Assembly: GCA_021151685.1 (NCBI GenBank)
Contig: JAGKWS010000015.1
Span: 1-52,612, forward strand
DNA length: 52,612 nt
Source of the DNA: Chitinophagaceae bacterium
Lineage (GTDB): Bacteria; Bacteroidota; Bacteroidia; Chitinophagales; Chitinophagaceae
Reading direction: 5' to 3'
Part shown: piece by piece, positions 26,134-34,190 of the stretch
Numbering within the stretch: position 1 is the stretch's first letter
Layout of the letters: each line of letters begins with the position of its first letter
Notes under the pieces: generated by a model
Database searches by the model: none
The model's input: only the letters and a program-made list of their open reading frames with translations
Told to the model about the DNA's origin: nothing
Made by a program: the position numbers and the translations under genes

Positions 26134-27357
26134 TCAAAAATAACTCGATACCCCCATCTGAAACCCAGCTGTTCGGGCGGGTGGGTTGCCCAGCAGGTCG
26201 CGCTGCCACTGGTAGCGGTAGTTCAGCCGTATTACCGTTTGCGCACCCGGCCGCCAGCTTATGGCGGGCACAATGGCTACAATATCATCGGCTATGGCAT
26301 CGCCTGTTTGGGCAAATCGTTCCGTATTCCAGTCCACATACTCAAAGCGGCAGGCCACATTCAGTACCGATTTTGCAAACCCCGCAATACGTCCCTTGTA
26401 CACCGGCTGCACCACATCGGCAAAGCCACCCTGCTGGCCCCGCCCATATTGCTGGCTATAGGTTGGCGGCACATCGGCATGTATCCATACCCACTCGCCC
26501 GTTATAGTGGTGCCTGTGCGGCCAATGGTGGTATTGGCATCTATGGCCCACACCTGCACCGCTCGCTTTTTGTCCAGCACCAGTCCTTCGCTCTCAAATT
26601 TGTTATACACCCCACCCATGTAAGACAGGCCCAGTTCTCCCACCTTCTTGTGGCGTAGTGCCGCCTTGGCTGTGGTCATGGGTAGGCCGTTATAGCTTTC
26701 CTCAAAACGGTTGGGGTTCAGCTTGGCCGCTGGCAGGTATGTTTTGCCCAGTGCATTATCGGTTATGTTGTCGTTAAAACCATTGGTCAGGTAAGCCTCA
26801 TAGGCTACCACCCAGTTTTTCTTAAACTGCTTGCCATACACACCAAAGCCCACATTGCTCCATGTAGCGGGCAGCATTTGCGTGGCCGATATGGGCCTGT
26901 CTACAAACTCCCACTTGGGGCCGTCATGGTTCTGGTTAAAGGCACCAATAGGGTTCATCACTATACCACCACGCAGGTTCAGCAGGGGGTGAAACTCCAT
27001 ATCTACCGCCGCAAATTCTATGTTTATCTCTTTAGTGCCATCTTCAAACTCTATCTCCGACAGAAACTTGAGCCTGCGCCCAATGCCCGATGCTACAAAC
27101 AGCGTCACCCGCCGCATCTGAAACTGATGCCCTTCGGTAATGCCATCCGTACCCAGGTGCTGCCAATTGGCCTCCATGTAGCCACCCAGTGCCACCGGTA
27201 GTTTACCCGCCTGCAAGAAAGGCCGCTGATATACCGCATCCATGTTCAGCAGCATACCACTACTATCGCGGGGTTTGCGGCGCAGCAGACTGCTATCTAT
27301 TTGGGCATGTGCGGCAGTTATCCCCATGCAGGCTATAGCCAATAGTATGTGGCGCAT
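26134..27357 (-). CDS. OprP/OprO-type outer membrane porin
   Basis: This 407-residue beta-barrel protein has signal peptide MRHILLAIACMGITAAHAQ. The pattern of the phosphate-selective porin O/P family is visible: GGYMEANWQHL, QFQMRRVTLFVASGIGRRLKFLSEIEFEDGT, and a closing strand ending in F (MGVSSYF), as outer-membrane barrels do. It is the last gene of a di-heme cytochrome/Rieske/porin operon, 19 nt after the Rieske gene. The operon suggests the substrate is an inorganic anion or metal complex linked to redox chemistry, not necessarily phosphate. The longer frame from 27390 overlaps the Rieske gene. Confidence 0.82.
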   Translation of the reverse strand: MRHILLAIACMGITAAHAQIDSSLLRRKPRDSSGMLLNMDAVYQRPFLQAGKLPVALGGYMEANWQHLGTDGITEGHQFQMRRVTLFVASGIGRRLKFLSEIEFEDGTKEINIEFAAVDMEFHPLLNLRGGIVMNPIGAFNQNHDGPKWEFVDRPISATQMLPATWSNVGFGVYGKQFKKNWVVAYEAYLTNGFNDNITDNALGKTYLPAAKLNPNRFEESYNGLPMTTAKAALRHKKVGELGLSYMGGVYNKFESEGLVLDKKRAVQVWAIDANTTIGRTGTTITGEWVWIHADVPPTYSQQYGRGQQGGFADVVQPVYKGRIAGFAKSVLNVACRFEYVDWNTERFAQTGDAIADDIVAIVPAISWRPGAQTVIRLNYRYQWQRDLLGNPPARTAGFQMGVSSYF

Positions 27358-27376
27358 TATGTGTTGTTTGGTTGGG

Positions 27377-27838
27377 TTAGTTTGTGGCACGTAAGTTGGT
27401 GTTTTGTGGGGCTCTCAAATCTATAAACAGACCATTATCTGCTACCGTCACCGGAAAGGTGCGCAACGGGGCTGTGGCAGGGCCTTGTGTGGCGTTGCCC
27501 TGCTGGTCGAACTCGCTACCATGGGCCGGGCATGTAAGCTGGTCGCCCGCCACCTGCAGCTCGGCACCCTGATGGCTGCAACTCATCCATACGGCCGAGT
27601 ATCGCCCATCACCCAAGTGATACACACAAATGGGGAACTGCAAATCGTCGTGGCGTACTATTATATAGTTACGCTTGTTGTTGGTTTGTTCCCATTCTTT
27701 TTTGTCTACCAATATGCCATCTTGCTGTAGGGTACCTGTAGTATAGTGTACCGGAGCACAGCTTTCCAGCAGGGTGGCCCCGGCCATTATGCCCATACAC
27801 ATCAGGCAGCCCTGGCGTAAAAAGTCTTTTCGGTTCAT
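27377..27838 (-). CDS. Rieske [2Fe-2S] lipoprotein
   Basis: This 153-residue protein has a Rieske domain: C87-S-H89 and C103-P-A-H106 ligate the [2Fe-2S] cluster. The N-terminus (MNRKDFLRQGC..., then LLESC27) looks like a lipoprotein signal, so it is likely anchored facing the periplasm. It sits between the di-heme cytochrome (29-nt gap) and the porin. It probably passes electrons to or from the cytochrome. Its length and lone-domain form differ from bc1-complex Rieske subunits. Confidence 0.88.
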   Translation of the reverse strand: MNRKDFLRQGCLMCMGIMAGATLLESCAPVHYTTGTLQQDGILVDKKEWEQTNNKRNYIIVRHDDLQFPICVYHLGDGRYSAVWMSCSHQGAELQVAGDQLTCPAHGSEFDQQGNATQGPATAPLRTFPVTVADNGLFIDLRAPQNTNLRATN

Positions 27839-27867
27839 TGTCGTAACTCTTTGTGGGGTGTGCCTAC

Positions 27868-29067
27868 TTACAGGCTTTCCAAAAATGTCTGTACCTGCCT
27901 TTTTTCTGTGTCGTTCAGTGCGTTGTAAGCATCGCGGCTGCGTTGTGCCTCGCCGCCATGCAGCATTATGGCCTCATCTATGGTATGTGCCCGGCCGTCG
28001 TGCAGCAAAAAGTACCGTCCACCCTGCGAGTTTTTAGACAGACCCAGTCCCCAAAGTGGGGTAGTACGCCACTCGGCAGTAGTAGCCGTACCTTCGGTAT
28101 AGCCATCGTCCAGCCCCGGCCCCATGTCGTGCATCAGCATATCGGTATACGGGTGAAACGTTTTGTTATCCAGTGCTGCTATCTTGCTCGCCCCTGTCTT
28201 CAGGGTAGGTACGTGGCAGCCACTACAGTTTATCTGCTCAAAGAGTACCTTGCCCCTGGCAACATCGGCATCGGTAGTGTTGCGTGGTATGGGAGCCTTC
28301 AGCGTTTGCAGGTACAGCACCACATCTTGTATGGTTTGTGTAGTCACTTCGGGGTCTTGTTCCAGCCCTGTATAGGTGTCATGTGGCTCATATATCGACG
28401 TAATGCCCATGTCCTGATTGTAGGCACCTGCCGTTTGTTGCAACAGATTGTGCGCACCTGCCTTGCGACCAAATCGGCCTATGTACTTGCCATTACGCAC
28501 TGCGGCATTAGCTGCAGGCAGCACATAGCTTTTGGGGTTCACCCAGTTGGGTACACCACTTATGCCATCGCCGTTTTCGTCATTTGGGTCGGCCATTGCC
28601 AGTAGGTCGGCATCGGTTACGGCCTCCAGCAGCCCCATGCCCGTATTGGCTGGTGGCAAAAACTTGCTGAATGTGGCACCCGCAGGCATTGTTTCGGGGG
28701 TAAAGCCCGGCAAAGCCCTGTTTTGCAATTGGGGCGCACCATGTGCCAGATATTTGTTCCCAGTGCTATCTGTTTGCCCAAAGCGGGTAAGGGTGGTAAA
28801 CGGATGCCCCTTGCCATCGCCCGCATGGCAGGCTCCACAACTGGTAGCCACAAACAGTGGCCCCACGCCGGTAGCGGCGGTAAACACTTCCTGATTAAAT
28901 GCCACATCGCCCCGCAGAAAGGCAGCCCGTTCGGCAGCCGTCAGCCCCTCTATGGGGCCATCCAGTATATCGGCATCGGCAGGTGCCGCAGGTTGCGTTT
29001 TGGTACAGGCGTTTATGGTTAGCCATACCATAGCTACAGAACAGGCAAGTATAAGGGTGCGCTTCAT
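27868..29067 (-). CDS. di-heme c-type cytochrome oxidoreductase lipoprotein (DHOR family)
   Basis: This 399-residue protein has two heme-binding CxxCH motifs (C77-G-A-C-H81 and C281-S-G-C-H285) and the DHOR signatures RALPGFTPE, IGRFGRKAGA and RTTPLWGLG. The N-terminus carries a lipobox (INAC21). DHOR proteins sit in the periplasm and are thought to be peroxidase-like or metal-redox enzymes; in other bacteria they occur with imelysin-type iron-uptake proteins. It is the first gene of the operon with Rieske and porin genes. TATTTTTG (29093-29086) is a possible -7 box. The upstream frame to 29160 is not needed. Confidence 0.88.
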   Translation of the reverse strand: MKRTLILACSVAMVWLTINACTKTQPAAPADADILDGPIEGLTAAERAAFLRGDVAFNQEVFTAATGVGPLFVATSCGACHAGDGKGHPFTTLTRFGQTDSTGNKYLAHGAPQLQNRALPGFTPETMPAGATFSKFLPPANTGMGLLEAVTDADLLAMADPNDENGDGISGVPNWVNPKSYVLPAANAAVRNGKYIGRFGRKAGAHNLLQQTAGAYNQDMGITSIYEPHDTYTGLEQDPEVTTQTIQDVVLYLQTLKAPIPRNTTDADVARGKVLFEQINCSGCHVPTLKTGASKIAALDNKTFHPYTDMLMHDMGPGLDDGYTEGTATTAEWRTTPLWGLGLSKNSQGGRYFLLHDGRAHTIDEAIMLHGGEAQRSRDAYNALNDTEKRQVQTFLESL

Positions 29068-29204
29068 TATTTTAAGTATGCCATGCAAAAATATAAAATT
29101 AGGCAAGACTAAAAATATTATTTTACTAAACCATTGCATTGTAGATGGGATAATGCCCATTGTACAACCTGTAGCAATGTGTATCTTTATGCAAACAACC
29201 TATT

Positions 29205-29597
29205 ATGCGCCACCTTGTAGCCTGCATTTTGTTATCGTTATCGGGTACTGTCTACGCTCAGTCGGGCTCCTACGACAAGGCCCCGCAATACCCCGGTGGT
29301 AACGAGGCCCTGCAACGCTACCTTACCGAGAAATTGGTATACCCCGAAAAAGCCAAACAAAAAAGCATAGAAGGGCAGGTAATGGTTGGCTTTACCGTGA
29401 ATGATAAAGGAAAGGTAGGCGACATTCGCATCTTGCAACATGCTCATGCCCTGCTGGATAGTGAGGCCGTACGGGTAGTACGCGCCATGCCCCGTTGGCA
29501 GCCGGCCACAAAAGGCAAAAACACCGTAGCTGCACCTGTGGCTTTGCCACTCACCTTTAAGATGCACAGTAGTGGTGGATCGGCGGGCAGGAAATAG
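29205..29597 (+). CDS. secreted TonB C-terminal-domain protein
   Basis: This 130-residue protein has a signal peptide (MRHLVACILLSLSGTVYAQ) and a complete TonB C-terminal domain: YPEKAKQKSIEGQVMVGFTVNDKGKVG, then PRWQPATKGKNTVAAPVALPL. It lacks the N-terminal membrane anchor and proline-rich linker of a working energy transducer, so it is probably a free periplasmic or lipid-side protein, a common variant in Bacteroidota. It is divergent from the di-heme operon with 137 nt between starts. TATCTTTA (about 29182) is a weak -7 box. Confidence 0.8.
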   Translation: MRHLVACILLSLSGTVYAQSGSYDKAPQYPGGNEALQRYLTEKLVYPEKAKQKSIEGQVMVGFTVNDKGKVGDIRILQHAHALLDSEAVRVVRAMPRWQPATKGKNTVAAPVALPLTFKMHSSGGSAGRK

Positions 29598-29730
29598 AAG
29601 TTATTTTTACGTGCCAGCTCTTACACCAAGTAGCACCAGCACAATTGTATGCGAAATCTGCTACATGGGCTAATTGCCCCAAAATGTGCAACTTGCAGCA
29701 AACACCCGCATTATGAAATTCCTTAGAAAA

Positions 29731-29889
29731 TTAACGTTTAGCGGGTGTCGCATTTTTCAGCGACTCTTTCAATTCGGCAACTTTTTCGGGAAATAAGACC
29801 CGATTTTTTAGTTTGTCGGTCACCAACAACAACAACTCCTTTTCCGATATTGTTACCGTCTTCTCGTCATTCTTGTTCTTGGTGTTCAT
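29731..29889 (-). CDS. 52-residue charged protein paired with DUF6934
   Basis: ATG at 29889 opens a 52-codon frame ending TAA at 29731-29733. The protein starts MNTKNKNDEKTVTISEKELL, is Lys/Glu-rich and is probably helical. It follows the DUF6934 gene by 9 nt on the same strand, so the two are co-transcribed. AACACCCGC (29701-29709) and GCGGGTGT (29741-29748) form an inverted repeat around its end that could help termination. No family is recognised. A role as partner or antitoxin of DUF6934 is only a guess. Confidence 0.55.
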   Translation of the reverse strand: MNTKNKNDEKTVTISEKELLLLVTDKLKNRVLFPEKVAELKESLKNATPAKR

Positions 29890-29898
29890 ACAGTAAAG

Positions 29899-30444
29899 TT
29901 ACAGCTTTTTGCAAAATACTATGTCATATGCCATCCCTACTACATAGTCATCATGTATTTCAACGCCGTTTTTGCCTCGTATTCCACCCCAAAACTTGTA
30001 ATTAGCAGAAAGCACTTCGTAGTTTTTGTCAACAAAATTCCTATATGTTCTTATTCTTCTATTGATGTTCTTGCATTCATCCACGCATTTTTTTTTGCAG
30101 GTTTGCTTACAGCTATCCGAAAAGGCTTCGCTGTGGTCGCTGCCTTGTACCGCTATCACAGCACGAGGATTGGATTCGAAAAATTTTGGGACTGTACTAA
30201 GAACGGTATAAAATACTCTGTAAACGTCGCCATTATTAGAGTCAGACGAATCCATTATTTCATCTCGTTCAATATTATAGTCTCCAAAGCCAAAATTATA
30301 CAGCGGCTGTCCATCCAGCTCCTGAATGTAGTCATATGCCACCGCCTTGATTATATTTATGTCTCCACGACTAATGAAAACGTATGTAGAAGATTGTGTA
30401 CCGTTGTTTTCGCTAACATCATATAGGTTCTTCGTATCTGTCAT
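29899..30444 (-). CDS. DUF6934 family protein
   Basis: This 181-residue cytosolic protein matches the Bacteroidota family DUF6934 in its layout: TYVFISRGDINIIKAVAYDYI, LYNFGFGDYN, the DSSDSNNGDVYRVFYTVLSTV block and a C-terminal NYEVLSANYKFWGG. It carries a Cys/Lys-rich insertion (DSCKQTCKKKCVDECK, about residues 110-125) that I do not recognise as a family feature. Function is unknown. Such genes often travel with a small downstream ORF, as here. The start is ATG 30444; the frame from 30474 reads through direct repeats. The gene is AT-richer than its surroundings. Confidence 0.65.
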   Translation of the reverse strand: MTDTKNLYDVSENNGTQSSTYVFISRGDINIIKAVAYDYIQELDGQPLYNFGFGDYNIERDEIMDSSDSNNGDVYRVFYTVLSTVPKFFESNPRAVIAVQGSDHSEAFSDSCKQTCKKKCVDECKNINRRIRTYRNFVDKNYEVLSANYKFWGGIRGKNGVEIHDDYVVGMAYDIVFCKKL

Positions 30445-30460
30445 ACAACTCCAATGTATT

Positions 30461-30490
30461 GCAAATTCACCCAAATGGCAAATTCACCCA
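30461..30490 (-). repeat. tandem 17-nt direct repeat upstream of the DUF6934 gene
   Basis: GCAAATTCACCCA occurs at 30461-30473 and again at 30478-30490, a 17-nt period. On the minus strand each copy reads TGGGTGAATTTGC and contains a -7-like TGAATTTG. It lies 17 nt upstream of the DUF6934 start and may be an operator for autoregulation. Confidence 0.5.
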
Positions 30491-30536
30491 CTCGCCGGCT
30501 CATTTTCAACCAACAAACACAATCCTCTTTCGGTAT

Positions 30537-30569
30537 TTTGTTCGATTTTCGCCCGAAATTGTAACTTTA
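30537..30569 (+). promoter_or_regulatory. promoter of purL
   Basis: TTTG (30537-30540), a 21-nt spacer, then TAACTTTA (30562-30569). The predicted start of transcription is about 2 nt before the purL ATG, so the message would be almost leaderless. Confidence 0.65.
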
Positions 30570-30573
30570 CCGC

Positions 30574-32784
30574 ATGCAAGCCACATTGGAACAGGCCATG
30601 AAACTGGGCCTCCGCGAAGACGAATTCGAAAAAATCAAGCAAATACTGGGGCGCACCCCCAATTTCAACGAAGTAGCCATGTACTCCGTTATGTGGAGTG
30701 AGCATTGCAGCTACAAGAATTCTATAAAATGGCTCAAAACCCTGCCGCGCGATGGCGCAAGGCTGCTGGTAAAAGCCGGTGAGGAAAACGCAGGTCTGGT
30801 AGACATAGGCGATGGTCTGGGCTGCGTATTCAAAATCGAAAGTCATAACCACCCTTCTGCCATAGAGCCCTTTCAGGGTGCAGCTACAGGTGTAGGTGGT
30901 ATACACCGCGATATCTTTACCATGGGTGCCCGCCCTATTGCGTCGCTCAACTCGCTGCGCTTTGGCAAGGTAGACAACCCCAAGACGCGTTGGCTCATCA
31001 AGGGGGTGGTAAAGGGCATTGGCCATTACGGCAACTGCTTTGGCGTGCCTACCGTGGCTGGCGAGGTATATTACGAAAGCTGCTACCAAACCAACCCACT
31101 GGTAAATGCCATGAGTGTAGGTGTGGTAACGGTTGGCCAAACAGTATCGGCTACATCGCACGGCGAGGGCAATCCAGTATTTATTGTAGGTGCTTCTACC
31201 GGTAAAGATGGTATTGGCGGTGCATCATTCGCATCGGCCGACATCAGCGAGAAAAGTGCTGAACAACTGCCAGCCGTACAGGTGGGCGACCCTTTTGAAG
31301 AAAAGAAACTCCTCGAGGCTTGTCTGGAAGTGATACCTACCGGTGCCCTCATAGGCATGCAGGACATGGGTGCAGCAGGCATCACCTGTAGCACCAGCGA
31401 AATGAGTGCCAAGGGCGAACATGGTATGATCATCCATCTGGATAGAGTACCTACCCGTCAGGCAAACATGAAGCCATGGGAAATGCTGCTGAGCGAAAGT
31501 CAGGAGCGCATGCTCATCGTTATAAAGAAAGGACAGGAAGCTACGGTGCAGGCCATTTTCGATAAATGGGACATACACTGTGTACAGATAGGAGAGGTAA
31601 CCAAAGACCCCAACCTGAAGTACTACATGAATGGCGAACTGATAGCCGATGTGCCTGCCGAGAGTCTGGTATTGGGTGGTGGAGCCCCCGTGTACGAGCG
31701 CGAGTACAGCGAGCCTCGTTATTTCGAACAGATTCGCAGCTTCGACCCCGAAACAATTGCAGTACCTGCCGACCTGCGCGAGGTGGCTTATCAGCTCATT
31801 CAACTGCCCAACATAGCCTCTAAGCGTTGGATATACGAGCAGTACGATAGCATGGTAGGCACAGGCAACACCCAAACCAACGATGCATCAGACGCAGCTG
31901 TTATCAGGGTACATGGCTCACCCAAGGGGCTGGCCGTTACTACCGATTGTAACAGCCGCTACGTATTTGCCGACCCTTATACCGGTGGTATGATAGCCGT
32001 TAGCGAAGCTGCCCGCAACATAGTATGTAGTGGTGGCCAGCCGGTAGCCATTACCAACTGTCTCAATTTTGGTAACCCATACAATCCCGAGGTATACTAT
32101 CAGTTTGTACACGCCATAAAAGGTATGGGCGATGCCTGCCGCAAGCTCGATACTCCTGTAACCGGTGGCAACGTAAGCTTCTACAACCAAAGCGAAGATG
32201 GCCCCGTATACCCCACACCAACTATTGGTATGGTAGGCGTGCTCGACAATCTGTCTCAGAAAATGACCCTCGGCTTCAAGCATGCCGGCGATGTTATTTA
32301 TCTGCTGGGTACACAAACCAACGATATCAACTGTTCTGAATACCTGCACCACCTGTGTGGCGTTACACACAGTCCGGCTCCATACTTCAATCTGGAAGAA
32401 GAGGCAAATCTGCAATCTGAAGTATTGCGCATCATACGCAACCGCATGATCCGTTCAGCACACGATATCTCTGAAGGTGGTTTGTTTGCCTGCCTGCTGG
32501 AGAGTGGTATGGCACAGGGGCTTGGTTTCCGCATCAATACCCCTGCCGATGTACGCAAAGATGCGGCCCTATTTGGCGAAGGCCAGAGCCGCGTGGTAGT
32601 GTCTGTCAGTGCCGATCTGGCCAATCTCTTCGAAGCCGAAGTGTCTAAGTTGCCATTCGTTCGCTTGGGCGAGGTAACAGCAGATGCTTCTGTAACAATA
32701 GATGGCGAGAACTGGGGCTACATTGCCGACTGGAAGGAAGCCTACGATACATCTCTGGAGCGTTTGCTTACTGCCGTACAATAG
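30574..32784 (+). CDS. purL: phosphoribosylformylglycinamidine synthase subunit PurL
   Basis: This 736-residue protein is the small, separate PurL type. It makes FGAM from FGAR, ATP and glutamine-derived ammonia in purine synthesis, and works with PurS and PurQ (not in this window). The N-terminal SEHCSYKNS motif, the nucleotide-site ESHNHPSAIEPFQGAATGVGG, two repeated AIRS-like halves (IGMQDMGAAGITCSTSEM and SAHDISEGGLFACLLE) and the total length all fit. Enteric-type PurL is nearly twice as long with a fused glutaminase domain. A strong terminator follows. Confidence 0.96.
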   Translation: MQATLEQAMKLGLREDEFEKIKQILGRTPNFNEVAMYSVMWSEHCSYKNSIKWLKTLPRDGARLLVKAGEENAGLVDIGDGLGCVFKIESHNHPSAIEPFQGAATGVGGIHRDIFTMGARPIASLNSLRFGKVDNPKTRWLIKGVVKGIGHYGNCFGVPTVAGEVYYESCYQTNPLVNAMSVGVVTVGQTVSATSHGEGNPVFIVGASTGKDGIGGASFASADISEKSAEQLPAVQVGDPFEEKKLLEACLEVIPTGALIGMQDMGAAGITCSTSEMSAKGEHGMIIHLDRVPTRQANMKPWEMLLSESQERMLIVIKKGQEATVQAIFDKWDIHCVQIGEVTKDPNLKYYMNGELIADVPAESLVLGGGAPVYEREYSEPRYFEQIRSFDPETIAVPADLREVAYQLIQLPNIASKRWIYEQYDSMVGTGNTQTNDASDAAVIRVHGSPKGLAVTTDCNSRYVFADPYTGGMIAVSEAARNIVCSGGQPVAITNCLNFGNPYNPEVYYQFVHAIKGMGDACRKLDTPVTGGNVSFYNQSEDGPVYPTPTIGMVGVLDNLSQKMTLGFKHAGDVIYLLGTQTNDINCSEYLHHLCGVTHSPAPYFNLEEEANLQSEVLRIIRNRMIRSAHDISEGGLFACLLESGMAQGLGFRINTPADVRKDAALFGEGQSRVVVSVSADLANLFEAEVSKLPFVRLGEVTADASVTIDGENWGYIADWKEAYDTSLERLLTAVQ

Positions 32785-32801
32785 CACTGGCAAGTTCTCA
32801 T

Positions 32802-32841
32802 AACAGTAAAGGCCACACTTGCAAGTGTGGCCTTTACTGTT
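32802..32841 (+). terminator. terminator after purL
   Basis: A 19-bp perfect stem (32802-32820/32823-32841) lies 17 nt after the purL stop. Its right arm ends CTTTACTGTT and directly abuts the MITE described next. Confidence 0.85.
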
Positions 32842-32842
32842 A

Positions 32843-33002
32843 GAGCCGGTTTAAGAATTATTGCTTGTATTTATTATGAAAGTTGTTTTTGAGCAAAACG
32901 AGGCACATGTTGCAGTCATAGCCATTCCTATGGCGAAAAGTGTAACGAGCTACAGCCAAAAACAACCATAAGAAAGGCAATGAATATATCTTAAACCGGC
33001 TC
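32843..33002. mobile_element. 160-bp MITE-like element (IS5/IS1031-group type)
   Basis: Perfect 14-bp terminal inverted repeats GAGCCGGTTTAAGA (32843-32856) and TCTTAAACCGGCTC (32989-33002) are flanked by a TTA duplication (32840-32842 and 33003-33005). A second, internal pair GTTGTTTTTG / CAAAAACAAC lets the whole element fold. No coding frame is present. A GAG-starting TIR with a 3-bp TNA duplication fits IS5-family, IS1031-like elements, so this looks like a non-autonomous derivative. No full-length parent is in the window. Confidence 0.8.
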
Positions 33003-33016
33003 TTATAGTTATTGTG

Positions 33017-33364
33017 CTATATGCTCACCGTTGTGTGTGTGTGCTCTTCGGCAACACAACATGTTTCATTGGCTTTGTGCCACATGCACAGGCTTTTTTG
33101 TTGCATACCAATAGCCGTAGCCGAGCCCGACACCACTATCACATCATACTGATGTCCTGAGTAGTCGAGCGATAGTGCCGCATTGGCATCGTTAAGCATC
33201 AGGTACAGCATCAAAAATCTGTTTTTGCTATTTTGGTCGTAGGGGGTAACGATAACCATATCAATTGTACCATTATTCCCTTCTTCAAATGGCATGCCCA
33301 TTACCAATTGGTATTCCGTGCACAAATCTTTAGCTTCCTCAAGTGTGTAAGGTGGTAGTTTCAT
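33017..33364 (-). CDS. hypothetical 115-residue protein
   Basis: A small cytosolic protein of mixed alpha/beta look: MKLPPYTLEEAKDLCTEYQL, then a strand-rich middle (DMVIVTPYDQNSKNRFLMLYLML, YDVIVVSGSAT) and a Cys/His-containing tail (MWHKANETCCVAEEHTHTT). No signal peptide or membrane helix is visible and no family is recognised. On the minus strand TTTG (33414-33411), a 21-nt spacer and TAACTTTA (33389-33382) give a good promoter 18 nt before the ATG, which supports that the gene is expressed. The MITE ends 14 nt past its stop. Confidence 0.6.
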   Translation of the reverse strand: MKLPPYTLEEAKDLCTEYQLVMGMPFEEGNNGTIDMVIVTPYDQNSKNRFLMLYLMLNDANAALSLDYSGHQYDVIVVSGSATAIGMQQKSLCMWHKANETCCVAEEHTHTTVSI

Positions 33365-33381
33365 GTTCTTGTAGTGAGCTA

Positions 33382-33414
33382 TAAAGTTATACCAATCCAG
33401 ATTTTTTGCACAAA
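33382..33414 (-). promoter_or_regulatory. promoter of the 115-residue hypothetical gene
   Basis: Read on the minus strand: TTTG (33414-33411), 21-nt spacer, TAACTTTA (33389-33382), with start of transcription near 33379. Confidence 0.55.
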
Positions 33415-33456
33415 TTTTCCAATGTCATAACGTCTGATTAACTATTCCACCAGTAC

Positions 33457-34044
33457 CTACTTCCAGCCGGTATAGCCCCGTTGCCCGTATCCTACCGGCA
33501 GTGGGTAGCCCAGTTCTTCCATTATGCGTTCCAGCATCAGTTCTTCGTCGGGGTTGTAGGTTTTGTCCAGGTTCATACCGTTCAGTCGGGCCCATGCTTG
33601 CCACTTCACCGCCGTCAGCGGGTTTTTGAATTCCTGTAGCACCTCATATATATTGGTCTCGGTTTGTCTTGCTATCAGCGTCACCAGCAGTTTCCCTTGC
33701 GTTACATTCAGTGCTTTTACTTTTTCTTCAAACTGTGTACGCATTTCTTCCTCTCTGGCATGCACATAACTTTTTCGTTCCTTACGGCCCACGCCATCTT
33801 CGTGTATTTTATTGTTCACCTCTATAAACACTTTCGATGCTGCGTTCAGGTAGGGTAGTATCATTTTCACGTAGTGCTTCGTCTGGTTGTAGTGATACCT
33901 GTCAGTATCGTTTGCAAAACGGTCCATTATTTTTGCCTCGGGCAGCATGTACACTGTATCCAGCATGTACCCTCCCATAGTATTCTGTGCGTGTGTGTGT
34001 GTACCTATGGCCATCAGTGCAGCCATTGTTATTATGTGTTTCAT
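33457..34044 (-). CDS. DUF4294 family secreted protein
   Basis: This 195-residue protein has a signal peptide (MKHIITMAALMAIGTHTHAQ) and the DUF4294 pattern: DTVYMLPEAKIM, then YHYNQTKHYVKMILPYLNAASKVFIEVN, KKRSYVHARE-like ERKSYVHAREEEM, and GKLLVTLIARQTETNIYEVL. The family is found almost only in Bacteroidota and is of unknown function, probably periplasmic. The frame from 34092 is longer, but ATG 34044 gives the signal peptide. The C-terminal GYGQRGYTGWK is polar. Confidence 0.8.
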   Translation of the reverse strand: MKHIITMAALMAIGTHTHAQNTMGGYMLDTVYMLPEAKIMDRFANDTDRYHYNQTKHYVKMILPYLNAASKVFIEVNNKIHEDGVGRKERKSYVHAREEEMRTQFEEKVKALNVTQGKLLVTLIARQTETNIYEVLQEFKNPLTAVKWQAWARLNGMNLDKTYNPDEELMLERIMEELGYPLPVGYGQRGYTGWK

Positions 34045-34157
34045 TCTGTGTAGTGCAGTTACTGTATAGTACAGTATCAATCTGCATACCAAAATTAGCC
34101 AACATCCCTTTGCATTTTCATAAAACAGCCCGTTAGCATATCTTTAACAATTCATTG

Positions 34158-34188
34158 TTTGGTGTTTTCAGAAACAGTCGTACATTTG
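34158..34188 (+). promoter_or_regulatory. consensus Bacteroidetes promoter in the 34.1-34.3 kb gap
   Basis: TTTG (34158-34161), a 19-nt spacer, then TACATTTG (34181-34188): a perfect -33/-7 match, with transcription starting near 34191. It is either the promoter of a short RNA ending at the hairpin at 34217-34250 or the promoter of the hydrolase gene at 34341 with a 150-nt leader. Confidence 0.65.
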
Positions 34189-34190
34189 TG

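Noticed and set aside
27853..28605. 250-aa plus-strand frame opposite the di-heme cytochrome
   Set aside because: The minus-strand frame has two CxxCH motifs and DHOR signatures; the plus frame has none.
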